A stretch of 64,000 nucleotides of DNA from Owenia fusiformis (taxonomy: Eukaryota; Annelida; Polychaeta; Sabellida; Oweniidae): the NCBI GenBank assembly GCA_903813345.2, contig CAIIXF020000004.1, positions 18,957,513 to 19,021,512 of the forward strand, in the 5' to 3' direction. A program made the translations under genes and the position numbers. The notes below the pieces were generated by a model that did no database searches, was not told the DNA's origin, and worked only from the letters and a program-made list of their open reading frames with translations. Every line of letters begins with the position of its first letter. The first letter of the stretch is position 1. Of this stretch, positions 1 to 12,900 are shown one piece after another.

Positions 1-232
1 TGTATATTACTGTACTGTATATTACTGTACTGTATATTACTGTATACTACTTTATTGTATGTTACTGTACTGTATATTCCTCTACTGTATATTACTGTAC
101 TGTATCTTACTATACTGTATATTACTGTACTGTACCTTACTATACTGTACATTACTGGACTGTTTATTCCTGCTCTGTATGTTGCTGTACTGTCTATTCC
201 TGCATGGTACATTGGGTGTGAGGTTATCAAGA
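1..232. repeat. Pentanucleotide (TGTAY/TTACT) microsatellite
   Basis: The stretch is built from imperfect 5-bp words such as TGTAC, TGTAT and ATTAC, repeated to about position 230 and decaying rightwards. It lies in the intron upstream of the first visible exon of gene 1. Open frames across it are composition artefacts (runs of Tyr/Leu/Ile/Cys). Its complement recurs at 440-690 in inverted orientation. Confidence 0.9.
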
Positions 233-439
233 GTAATATGTAGTAGTAGTATACAGAATGGTAGAATCTCATTTAGGATGGTGATAAAATTTCATGGAGA
301 TGTGTTGATAATTGAATAATGTCCAGGTTTTACTTGCCTTAGCAGAAATTGAAGGTTTACTGCTTTGAATATGAGACTAACACCAATAATAGTTTTGTCC
401 TGCTGTGCACCAGTGATATGGCATGTCTTACAAATTTGT

Positions 440-690
440 AATTAAGGGTACAATACAATGCATTACAGTACAGTACAGCACAATACAATAGAATAATACA
501 ATACAATGCAATACAGTATAATACAGTACAATTTGATACGATAAAATGCAATGCAATGCAATACAATACAATACAATACAATACAATACAGTACAGTATA
601 GTACAGTACAGTACAGTACAGTACAGTACAGTACAGTACAGTTCAGTACAGTACGGTACAATCCAATACAATATGATACAAAACAAAACA
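440..690. repeat. Pentanucleotide (RTACA) microsatellite, inverted to 1-232
   Basis: The block is made of ACAGT/ACAAT words, the reverse complement of the block at 1-232, so the two could pair across about 200 bp of unique sequence. The core at about 595-650 is a nearly pure run of the word CAGTA. The rest is degenerate. There is no coding evidence. Confidence 0.9.
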
Positions 691-819
691 ATATAGAAGT
701 GTGCTAGTAAAATTTTCCTACCACTTCTTCCAACATTCTTATAGATATCTTTTAAATATCTTGCTATGAATGAATAATCTTAGCAAGTATACTTTAAATC
801 ATGATATATTTTCTTTCAG

Positions 820-945
820 AGATCAATGAGTGTGAGGATACTGAACAATATGTATGTGATTTGGAATCAACATGTATTAATACACCAGGCTCATATATCT
901 GTAAATGTAAAGATGGATATGTGGAGGTAGATGGCAAATGTGAAT
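820..945 (+). CDS. Gene 1 exon a: calcium-binding EGF module
   Basis: A phase 1-1 exon of 126 nt after a TTCTTTCAG acceptor. It encodes INEC...C...C...C.C...C with all six cysteines, and the INEC start plus the NTPGSY segment are the calcium-binding EGF consensus. Symmetric phase is typical of shuffled EGF exons. It ends at AAT|GTAAGT. The last 16 nt (930-945) and the donor are the seed of the tandem array that follows. More EGF modules may lie upstream, outside the window. Confidence 0.92.
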
Positions 946-3900
946 GTAAGTACAAGCTTTATTATAGCAAACCATACAAACAATGTACTCCAATATTTAC
1001 ATTTACTTACTTCTGTATTTCTTACTGATGGCAAATGTAAATGTAAGTACAAGCTTTATTACAGCAGCCATACAAACAATGTACTCCAATATTTACATCT
1101 ACTTACTTCTGTATTTCTTACTGATGGCAAATGTGAATGTAAGTACAAGCTTTATTACAGCAAACCAAACAAACAATCTACTCCAATATTTACATCTACT
1201 TACTTCTGTATTTCTTACTGATGGCAAATGTGAATGTAAGTACAAGCTTTATTATAGCAAACCATACAAACAATGTACTCCAATATTTACATTTACTTAC
1301 TTCTGTATTTCTTACTGATGGCAAATGTAAATGTAAGTACAAGCTTTATTACAGCAGCCATACAAACAATGTACTCCAATATTTACATTTACTTACTTCT
1401 GTATTTCTTACTGATGGCAAATGTGAATGTGAGTACAAGCTTTATTACAGCAGCCATACAAACAATCTACTCCAATATTTACATCTACTTACTTCTGTAT
1501 TTCTTACTGATGGCAAATGTGAATGTAAGTACAAGCTTTATTACAGCAAACCAAACAAACAATGTACTCCAATATTTACATCTACTTACTTCTGTATTTC
1601 TTACTGATGGCAAATGTGAATGTAAGTACAAGCTTTATTACAGCAAACCAAACAAACAATCTACTCCAATATTTACATCTACTTACTTCTGTATTTCTAA
1701 TTGATGGCAAATGTGAATGTAAGTACAAGCTTTATTACAGCAAACCATACAAACAATCTACTCCAATATTTACATCTACTTACTTCTGTATTTCTTACTG
1801 ATGGCAAATGTGAATGTAAGTACAAGCTTTATTACAGCAAACCAAACAAACAATCTACTCCAATATTTACATCTACTTACTTCTGTATTTCTTACTGATG
1901 GCAAATGTGAATGTAAGTACAAGCTTTATTATAGCAAACCATACAAACAATCTACTCCAATATTTACATTTACTTACTTCTGTATTTCTTACTGATGGCA
2001 AATGTGAATGTAAGTACAAGCTTTATTACAGCAGCCATACAAACAATGTACTCCAATATTTACATCTACTTACTTCTGTATTTCTTACTGATGGCAAATG
2101 TGAATGTAAGTACAAGCTTTATTATAGCAGCCATAGAAACAATGTACTCCAATATTTACATTTACTTACTTCTGTATTTCTAATGGATGGCAAATGTGAA
2201 TGTAAGTACAAGCTTTATTATAGCAAACCAAACAAATAATGTACTCCAATATTTACATTTACTTACTTCTGTATTTCTAATTGATGGCAAATGTGAATGT
2301 GAGTACAAGCTTTATTATAGCAAACCATAGAAACAATGTACTCCAATATTTACATTTACTTACTTCTGTATTTCTAATGGATGGCAAATGTGAATGTAAG
2401 TACAAGCTTTATTACAGCAGCCATACAAACAATGTACTCCAATATTTACATCTACTTACTTCTGTATTTCTAATTGATGGCAAATGTGAATGTAAGTACA
2501 AGCTTTATTACAGCAGCCATACAAACAATGTACTCCAATATTTACATTTACTTACTTCTGTATTTCTAATTGATGGCAAATGTGAATGTAAGTACAAACT
2601 TTATTATAGCAAACCAAACAAACAATGTACTCCAATATTTACATTTACTTACTTCTGTATTTCTAATTGATGGCAAATGTGAATGTAAGTACAAGCTTTA
2701 TTATAGCAGCCATACAAATAATGTACTCCAATATTTACATTTACTTACTTCTGTATTTCTTACTGATGGCAAATGTGAATGTAAGTACAAGCTTTATTAC
2801 AGCAGCCATACAAATAATGTACTCCAATATTTACATTTACTTACTTCTGTATTTCTTACTGATGGCAAATGTGAATGTAAGTACAAGCTTTATTATAGCA
2901 AACCATAGAAACAATGTACTCCAATATTTACATTTACTTACTTCTGTATATCTTACTGATGGCAAATGTAAATGTAAGTACAAGCTTTATTATAGCAAAC
3001 CATAGAAACAATGTACTCCAATATTTACATTTACTTACTTCTGTATTTCTTACTGATGGCAAATGTGAATGTAAGTACAAGCTTTATTATAGCAAACCAT
3101 AGAAACAATGTACTCCAATATTTACATTTACTTACTTCTGTATTTCTAATGGATGGCAAATGTGAATGTAAGTACAAACTTTATTATAGCAAACCAAACA
3201 AACAATGTACTCCAATATTTACATTTACTTACTTCTGTATTTCTAATTGATGGCAAATGTGAATGTAAGTACAAGCTTTATTATAGCAGCCATACAAATA
3301 ATGTACTCCAATATTTACATTTACTTACTTCTGTATTTCTTACTGATGGCAAATGTGAATGTAAGTACAAGCTTTATTACAGCAGCCATACAAATAATGT
3401 ACTCCAATATTTACTTACTTCTGTATTTCTTACTGATGGCAAATGTGAATGTAAGTACAAGCTTTATTACAGCAGCCATACAAATAATGTACTCCAATAT
3501 TTACATTTACTTACTTCTGTATTTCTAATTGATGGCAAATGTGAATGTGAGTACAAGCTTTATTATAACAAACCATACAAACAATGTACTCCAATATTTA
3601 CATTTACTTACTTCTGTATTTCTTACTGATGGCAAATGTAAATGTAAGTACAAGCTTTATTACAGCAGCCATACAAACAATGTACTCCAATATTTACATT
3701 TACTTACTTCTGTATTTCTAATTGATGGCAAATGTGAATGTAAGTACAAGCTTTATTACAGCAGCCATACAAACAATGTACTCCAATATTTACATTTTCT
3801 TACTTCTGTATTTCTAATTGATGGCAAATGTGAATGTAAGTACAAGCTTTATTACAGCAAACCATACAAACAATCTACTCCAATATTTACATTTACTTAC

Positions 3901-6900
3901 TTCTGTATTTCTAATTGATGGCAAATGTGAATGTAAGTACAAGCTTTATTACAGCAGCCATACAAACAATGTACTCCAATATTTACATTTTCTTACTTCT
4001 GTATTTCTAATTGATGGCAAATGTGAATGTAAGTACAAGCTTTATTACAGCAAACCATACAAACAATCTACTCCAATATTTACATTTACTTACTTCTGTA
4101 TTTCTAATTGATGGCAAATGTGAATGTAAGTACAAGCTTTATTACAGCAGCCATACAAACAATGTACTCCAATATTTACATTTACTTACTTCTGTATTTC
4201 TAATTGATGGCAAATGTGAATGTAAGTACAAGCTTTATTACAGCAGCCATACAAACAATGTACTCCAATATTTACATTTACTTACTTCTGTATTTCTAAT
4301 TGATGGCAAATGTGAATGTTAGTACAAGCTTTATTACAGCAAACCATACAAACAATCTACTCCAATATTTACATTTACTTACTTCTGTATTTCTTACTGA
4401 TGGCAAATGTAAATGTAAGTACAAGCTTTATTACAGCAGCCATACGAACAATGTACTCCAATATTTACATTTACTTACTTCTGTATTTCTAATTGATGGC
4501 AAATGTGAATGTAAGTACAAGCTTTATTACAGCAGCCATACAAACAATGTACTCCAATATTTACATTTTCTTACTTCTGTATTTCTAATTGATGGCAAAT
4601 GTGAATGTAAGTACAAGCTTTATTACAGCAGCCATACAAACAATGTACTCCAATATTTACATTTACTTACTTCTGTATTTCTAATTGATGGCAAATGTGA
4701 ATGTAAGTACAGTACAAGCTTTATTACAGCAGCCATACAAACAATGTACTCCAATATTTACATTTACTTACTTCTGTATTTCTAATGGATGGCAAATGTG
4801 AATGTAAGTACAAACTTTATTATAGCAAACCATAGAAACAATGTACTCCAATATTTACATTTACTTACTTCTGTATTTCTAATTGATGGCAAATGTGAAT
4901 GTAAGTACAAGCTTTATTATAGCAGCCATACAAATAATGTACTCCAATATTTAGAGGTTATGTCACTATGACGTGAAATATGCCTGAGTTCTCCCAATAT
5001 AGGCCGACCTTGGGAGGCTTTATATTTGGGCAAGAACGAAGGCATATTTCACGTCATAGTGACATAACTGATGTATTACATGCCTTTGTTCCCATGGTTA
5101 CTTTGTATCAATGACGTGACGTCATGATATTATCATGGTTATTAAAGAAATCTAATATCAAAACGAGGTAAGCGGGCTATATCGGGGTAATCGGGCAATA
5201 TCGGTGGATATAGCTCGCTAACTTTCCCATTGACTTCCATACAAATGCTTCGCTAGGTATGTAATACTTACATTTACTTACTTCTGTATTTCTAACTGAT
5301 GGCAAATGTGAATGTAAGTACAAGCTTTATTACAGCAGCCATACAAATAATGTACTCCAATATTTACATTTACTTACTTCTGTATTTCTTACTGATGGCA
5401 AATGTGAATGTAAGTACAAGCTTTATTACAGCAGCCATACAAATAATGTACTCCAATATTTACATTTACTTACTTCTGTATTTCTTACTGATGGCAAATG
5501 TGAATGTAAGTACAAGCTTTATTATAGCAAACCATACAAACAATCTACTCCAATATTTACATTTACTTACTTCTGTATTTCTTACTGATGGTAAATGTGA
5601 ATGTGAGTATAATAGCCAATACGATTTATTAGGTGGCCCTCATTATAGCACATCATGAGAACAAATCCTGGTTATTCAATAAGACATGTTTTGTTTGGTG
5701 AATTTGCGATTCCTGTAGTAGCTATTTTCTAGTTTTTCTTTTTCTTTATTGAACTCTTATAGGAACTCTTATTTGTCTCATTTCATAGATAATAAATACT
5801 GTGCATATAATATGTTTGCAGTGAGATGTGACATCCCATGTAGGAATGGAACCTTTGCTCCAAAATCATGTGTTCGCAGAATGGGAAAACCTTGTAAAGG
5901 TATATTGGAATAATAGAATTACTCCCATCTATGAGATGTACTTTTGAAATGAGTTGTACAAAACATCAAAGGAAAGGGATTTTATTGTAATTATTATTGT
6001 CTTACACCGGAATTGCCTGACAACGATTAAGTCAGATACCGTTGTCACAAATGGCGGACATAACCGTCACTTCAATTAGATTTTCATGAACTGTATGTTT
6101 AATAGAGCACCTAGATTAAATTCCTTTGGAACAACAATCAATCAAAGTGTCTTAATACTCATTGTACAGTAAATAATGTTCTACAATCGAAATAAAGTCT
6201 TTAATTTAACCGATCAAAATGAGATACGGGACAACGGACACTGTAATTATTACCATATGCTGTCTTTCTTTCTTGTCTTTCTAAATTACTCAAATGCAGA
6301 TTTCGTTGTCATTGATGATATCGAAGATTTCATATGAAACATCTAATAAGAGCTTAATACATGCACAGAATTAGCAAAGATAAAATCCCATGAAATGAGG
6401 ACCAAGTGATTAAACAGTTGAAGCGACGGTTATGTCCGCCATTTGTGACAACGGTATCTGACTTTACCGTTGTCAGGCTATTCCGGTGTGTGTATAGTTT
6501 TTTACTAATAGTGTACACACATTGCATTCGAATTCTAAATGTGTACATGTATTGTATTTACCACATGTACACGCGGTAGTATCTCTTCGGGACGTATCGA
6601 AACCACTCCGTCCCGAAAAACCGTTAATTTGAATTTAAAACCTACCCCAGTGTTTGAAAATCAAGGATTGTGAGCCTCACACTTCACCGTTTTTCTTCAA
6701 ACTTGTTCCGTACAAAGCTTCACAGAAATACCTTTCAGTCGATACATTGTTTTCCTGTACAAAGTACCTCGTTTTAGCGGCGTTTTGGTCCCCAGCTGCG
6801 AGATAAAGCAAATTTTCATAACTTTCAACTGTAAGTCAAGTTATCTCGCCAGTCTTTTACCCATTCTCGCTCATAATTTCAGAATGGACTCCCATTACAA

Positions 6901-9900
6901 CCTTCCATCGCTACATTTTGATTTTTGGGCATCAAACGCAGCAGTTTCTAAATCATCCACACATCTCTTAAAATTTGACTAATACGTCCCGTTAGAATGC
7001 AACTCTACGTGTATAGTGATAGACTCGGCGGGGCGTAGTGGAAGATGACGGGACGTATTGGTCAAATTTGAAGAGATGTGTGGATGATTTAGAAACTGCT
7101 GCGTTTGATGCCCAAAAATCAAGACGTAGCGATGGAAGGTTGTAATGGGAGTCCATTCTGAAATTATGGGCGAGAATGGGTAAAAGACTGGCGATATAAC
7201 TTAACTTACAGTTGAAAGTTATGAAAATTTGCTTTATCTCACAGCTGGGGACCAAAACGCCGCTAAAACGAGGTACTTTGTACACGAAAACAATGTATGG
7301 ACTGAAAGGTATTTCTGTGAAGCTTTGTACGGAACAAGTTTGAAGAAAAACGGTGAAGTGTGAGACTCACAATCCTTGATTTTCAAACACTGGGGTAGGT
7401 TTTAAATTCAAATTAACGGTTTTTTCGGGACGGAGTGGTTTCGATACGTCCCGAAGAGATACTACCGCGTGATGTAGTGGATTTCTACTAAAGTATTGTA
7501 TGCATTACGCATACATTGGTGAAAAATGAGCGATTATGATGCATCAATAATTTGCATGAAAGATTTGGAATACTCAAATTGTATATATCAGAAAATATTC
7601 AAAATTAGGATGAGAAAATTGTTGAGAATTTTGTTGGGTAAAGTTGTAAAACTGGGACAGTTTTAGAAAGATAAGTGTTTTTCAACAAATAATTATAATG
7701 TTTTTACTATATGTATAATAGAGAAATAATCAAGAAGTTATATTTGCTGTGTATTTTATCTTAAACTATATATTACTGTAAGAACTTGACTTGCTTTAAA
7801 GGGTAGCTCATTATCATATGTTATTATGGTCTTACAGCAATTATTTGATTTGTCATTCTTTGGACTTTCCTTATTAAATCAATCATGTCTATTTTTCAGG
7901 AGCTATGTGCTGAAGTATAAACTCTCATAGTAATGTTTTACTTCCAGTGTGCCAGCCAAAGTGTCAAGAATCACAGTTTGAACTTTCACCATGTTGGGAG
8001 CAAGGAGATAGAGCATGTAAAGGTAAGCTCTCTGGGAAAGACCTCTACTGGAACAAAAAAATATCCAATGTGGTTGTGCTAATTCAAAATGGCTGAATTA
8101 TCAAATACAAATACAGGTTATCGGAGATTTGGTTCAAATTTTATATGCTGATTGCTTATGGCATGAAAACCCCTGCTCAAGAAGAAATTTCCAAGATGGT
8201 TGCTGAATTCAAAATGTCATTAGAAAGAATGTAAAGTTTCATAATGCAAGTACTGGATATCAGATTTTGTCTAAATTTTTAAATATACTGATATCTAAGA
8301 AAAGATATATTGCCAATATTGCCATTTGAAATTCAAAATGTCTCTCAGTTATGTAAATACATGTATATAATTCTTGATAACTCAAATAATGGTTACCTAA
8401 ATTTTAATAGGCTTGAGACTTAGAGACATAGGAGCTGTTTTGTATGTGAAAGCAGTCTACCTAAAAGCTTTTTTAGTATTGTAGAATAGGTAAATATTCT
8501 GGGAGGTTTATTTTCTGAATTTGATTGAAAGTGTTAATGCGGAATAAAATATTGAGGGCCTAACAACAAACTATACCCCTAAACTTTCAGCTGTTCATTG
8601 GTATTATATTGTATCTTCATTCTGATTTGATCAGAGAACAATAATTGTTCATGTACTACTTCCTTTCAGACTTAAAGACACTTGGAGGAGCTGAGTTTTC
8701 TTCCAATGCCATTGTTGAAGATAGGACAAAAGTTATAGATGTTCACACTGGTCTGAAATATGCATCTGAGGATGGGAAACTGCATGGTCAAACATTAAGT
8801 TTGGCAAGAGGTAAATATACTGCATACATGTATTTCACACCTACAGAGGTTCTAGGTACATAGAGAGTGGAAATTTATAGTGTATCTAGGGAGCAATCGC
8901 CGAGGTCTGTGACTGGGATGGATACAGGCTTTATTCATCCTGGTCCTTAGGTATGGAATACATCTGTTTTGTACAGTCAGTCTATTTACAATCTAATTTT
9001 AACAATCACTAAGTACTAAAGTAGCATAAAATGATTTCAACTCTTTTGTAATATTATGAACCCTTGTAAAATATTCACCAATTGTTTCATTAATTGTATC
9101 ATCGTGCGCTAACAAGGGGTATAAAAATAGACTTCTTGTATTGAGATGAGAAAAACTATTGTTTATACTTTTTATTTTACTGAGATATAGGGATCGAGCT
9201 AGTTTTAGTTCAGATTGAGAACAACAAAAAAGAATGTGTTCTTCATCACCTATTGTAATTTTCGAATAACAGAAGTAACAAAATCGTTTCGATTTTTCTA
9301 CTTTAAAGTATCGACCCCGTTCAATTGTGCATCGATAACCGTACCTTAGCAATAGATTGTCTATAGATGGAGTTCTGTTAATTTAGATAACTTTCTCTTT
9401 ATGTGCATATTTTATTTATAACTTGTGAATTTGCCTGGAGCATCATTTGGTCTATTTGATGTCTTGCATAAATGTGCTTTGTATTCTTTTTCTGAATTTG
9501 TCATTGTAGATTTAACTACATTATCAATTTTGACTTTATCACATGTATCGATTTTTTGGATATCAATATTTTTATTTGATATTGAGCAAATCCGATTGAT
9601 AAATGAAAAGAAGCTCCAATGCCCTGATTCATGGGAGTCTTCCTCATGTTTACCAAAAATGAATCAATTGGTGACTTTAAACCAAAATTTTAAAGTTCTA
9701 ACTAATATATTAATGAGCAGCGGGTGTCTGCCCAATTCAGCCTTGGCTGACACGTTACTGCAGTTATTATTGACATAATAATACCTGTTTGCAATATCTG
9801 TTGTGTAACTTCTCAAATGGAAATGAATTATCTAAAAGTATACTTTAAGAATTTGTCTTTTAACTTTTGATTATAATATCTGTAGCCAAATCATCAGAAG

Positions 9901-12900
9901 CATAGAGTGCAATTGGTTTGACTGAAGTGTCAAATAACTTTATCTGTGATTTCACGTTACTATTATGAAATACATTTTTTAACTGCATATTGGGCCTTTA
10001 ATGCTTTTGAGTACAAAACATTATATGCAGATTTAAAATTGCCATTTTGATGAAATGTTACACCCAAATACCAATAATAATTAACAACACCCAAATAACA
10101 GTAATATCCATATATGAATAGAGATAGGCATGTGTAGACAGTGTAAGACTATAAACACCACCTTTTGTCCAGTTGTGTTTACAATAACCTTTATTTTGCA
10201 TCATAGTAGACTAAAATTCAACTATCTTGAAGCCAATAATTCAGCCATCTAATAGATTGTCTAATGATGATACTGTTACAACCTTTAAACCTTATATCAC
10301 ATATTACCCAGGAAGTCCATATGTCTGACCATGCACATTTGATATGAAGCAGTTATCAGGGAGATATGATATTCCCCCTATCTTCCTAGCAGGTGAATAA
10401 CAACTTTATACCATGCACATTAGTCTTATGTATATCATTCAAATATCATCCTGCTTATCCTAGTATAATCCCATGTCCTGATCCCATATGCATGATTTAT
10501 CACTGTGTCTTGCTATTATATACCATATATTGCTCTTACCATAGTATAATATTATTTTTCAGAGGGTTCCAAACTGACAATTGAGATAAAGATAAAGCAG
10601 GCCAACCTTGCACCCATCTTCCAAGCAGCCAATCACTCTGCAGGCAATGACAATGAGGTGTTTCAGGGAGACGTGCTAATCACTCAGCAGTATTGTCCTT
10701 ATCCAGTGCCATTTAAGTACCAGTTATCTAGGATATTGTTTAAGGTAAATGTAGCATATACTTTTTATTGGTTCTGACAAAATTTGTAAATTCATTAATA
10801 TGACCGCTGGCACAAAAAATGCATGTTGGTCTTGTATCAGACTGGTCTAGCTTTAAGGCAAGTTTCAAATAGCTCCTGATGAATATTATGTAAGACTCTC
10901 TCCTGTTGACTGGCATGAGACTAATGGCCCTCATTTTTTCTCTTCTCTAATATAATTTTTTTTCTTTCTGATAGGATGTTTTGATGAAGGCGGATTACTA
11001 TGATTGCCAAAATGGACTGAATAAGAATGAACGTTGTGGCTGGTTTGCAAACCCATCTGAGCCATGCATGACACATAAATTATTTGGCAATTACCCACAA
11101 TTCAACAGTCAGAAATTAAGTGTTGTGTGCACTGAACCAAGTCAACTTACAGATGTGTTTGGTGTGAGTGACCACATGGTCCACAAGAAGACGGTCTTTG
11201 CAGAAAAATCTGAGGGGTGGGTTAAACATTAGGTTATTTCCTATAGTCAGTGCTTATTTATGAATATATACAAATTTGAACAATATATATTGAGAGGATA
11301 TTCTATGATTTTATATATGATTTTTATCCATGAGTGGATTTGATATATATGGGTGAAAATTGAGAGAGATTGCAGTTATCAATATAGCCATGAGTAGATA
11401 AAAATAATGAGTAGATCATGGAATATGTATCTTTATTCCAATTCCATTCCAGTTAAAAGGTTCTTGTCACATTCATTAGTTATTCTGTTAGTTCCTCTCA
11501 ATTTCAAAATATTTTCCTTATGTTGTCATGACTTTCCTAATTTGTATTGCTTGACAGTCTCAAACTTCTGAAACAACTGTATTCTTCATGCCATCAAATG
11601 TTTACCTTTTACAGTTGTCCCTTCATTTGTGCAATTCTCAAGAGAATCCATCATAGCACTATCATTATAGAGCACAATCAATAACTGTATGTGATGTTCT
11701 CTATGTAGATGCACAAGGAGTAAAGAGAATTGTGACAAGTGTATACAAGACTGTGGTAGAGTGCTATCCAACAATAGAGAGAGTCCTCCATGTGAAGTGA
11801 CAACAGAGATGATTGACAATGGATATTCCCCACGTCTACAATATTGCCACAACTGTTGCATTAAACAAAACTGTACTGCAAAGTGTAACATATTTACTGT
11901 GGCCAGCTGCCAGCCAATGAGGTAAGAAAACATGTCCATAAAAGCATAACACATTTAAAAACCACATTTGATCAGGAAACTAAAAACTATGGTGTTAAAA
12001 CTGTATCAAAATTGGACATCTTATATTTATGTGATATCTCTAACTCATAGAATAGCGTTTAGCAGAATACATACTCAATCCGTGTGATTTCATACACGGT
12101 TTGTTCGAGTTTGCACACTTTATGTTTGTAAAATCACACTTGTACATGTGTATTTGTGTATGCATTGTTTAAAAATGACATCGAACAGGGTACACAAGTC
12201 GAACAAATGTTTATGCGGCTCGCACAAACGTTTTTCCCTTCCCAAACCATGATCTGCCGAATCACACACCTTGATGTACCGATCACACACCTTGATGTAA
12301 CATAAATTACTTTCTAGAGATGTTCGAGATTTTGTTCTAAATCTCGCGTTACTTTTGCACTGAACGAAATAACACATTAGCGCGCCAAAAAGATCAAAAG
12401 ATCTAGTTTGTAGTTTCTCAAAAAATGGCCACTGTACGTCTCCCTAGCCTAGGGCCTAGGGTATCCTATTACATATTTTTAATTTAAAATTTAAATTTTA
12501 TAACATTTCAACGGAGGGCGCCATATTGTAGAAACCAGGATGAAAATATCACGTGACTTCAAATCTCGCACCCTATGTGAAGTGCAACTTGTTTGTGACA
12601 GCCTATGCGAGCGGGAACCATCCTATGCGAGTTTGAACTCAATGCGTGTGTAAAATTGACACGTTCGTTCGAAATTTACTTTGATCCATGTGTAATTCTT
12701 TCAGTATTCTATGTAACTTATAACACAATCCATGTGACATTTCAACATTGCTTTTGGATTTTTGGAAAGTGATTGGAGTTAGTGCTAACTCTTTGTGTGA
12801 CACTTGATGCAACCAATGCGTGTGTGAATGAAAATAAGTTATGTAAGAAAATTAACTGTTGGTATAACATGGATTGAAAATGTCATACGATGATGCGAGT

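Noticed and set aside
1-690. Frames rich in Leu/Tyr/Cys on both strands
   Set aside because: Pure product of pentanucleotide repeats.
931-4971. Many overlapping ~60-160-codon frames beginning GATGGCAAATG or at MYSNIY
   Set aside because: All are phases of the 96/97-bp array; only the first copy (820-945) is a real exon.
930-5606. CRISPR-like regular spacing
   Set aside because: There are no unique spacers; the whole unit repeats and the genome is eukaryotic.
9425-9778. 117-codon plus-strand frame
   Set aside because: It is antisense to the recognisable LINE reverse-transcriptase remnant.
11163-11168. GTGAGT as the donor of exon f
   Set aside because: It is a stronger-looking donor but leaves phase 0, which does not join exon g in frame; GTGGGT at 11217 does.
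11586-11954. 122-codon minus-strand frame
   Set aside because: Shadow of exon g of gene 1, whose cysteine-rich plus frame fits the splice sites and phases.
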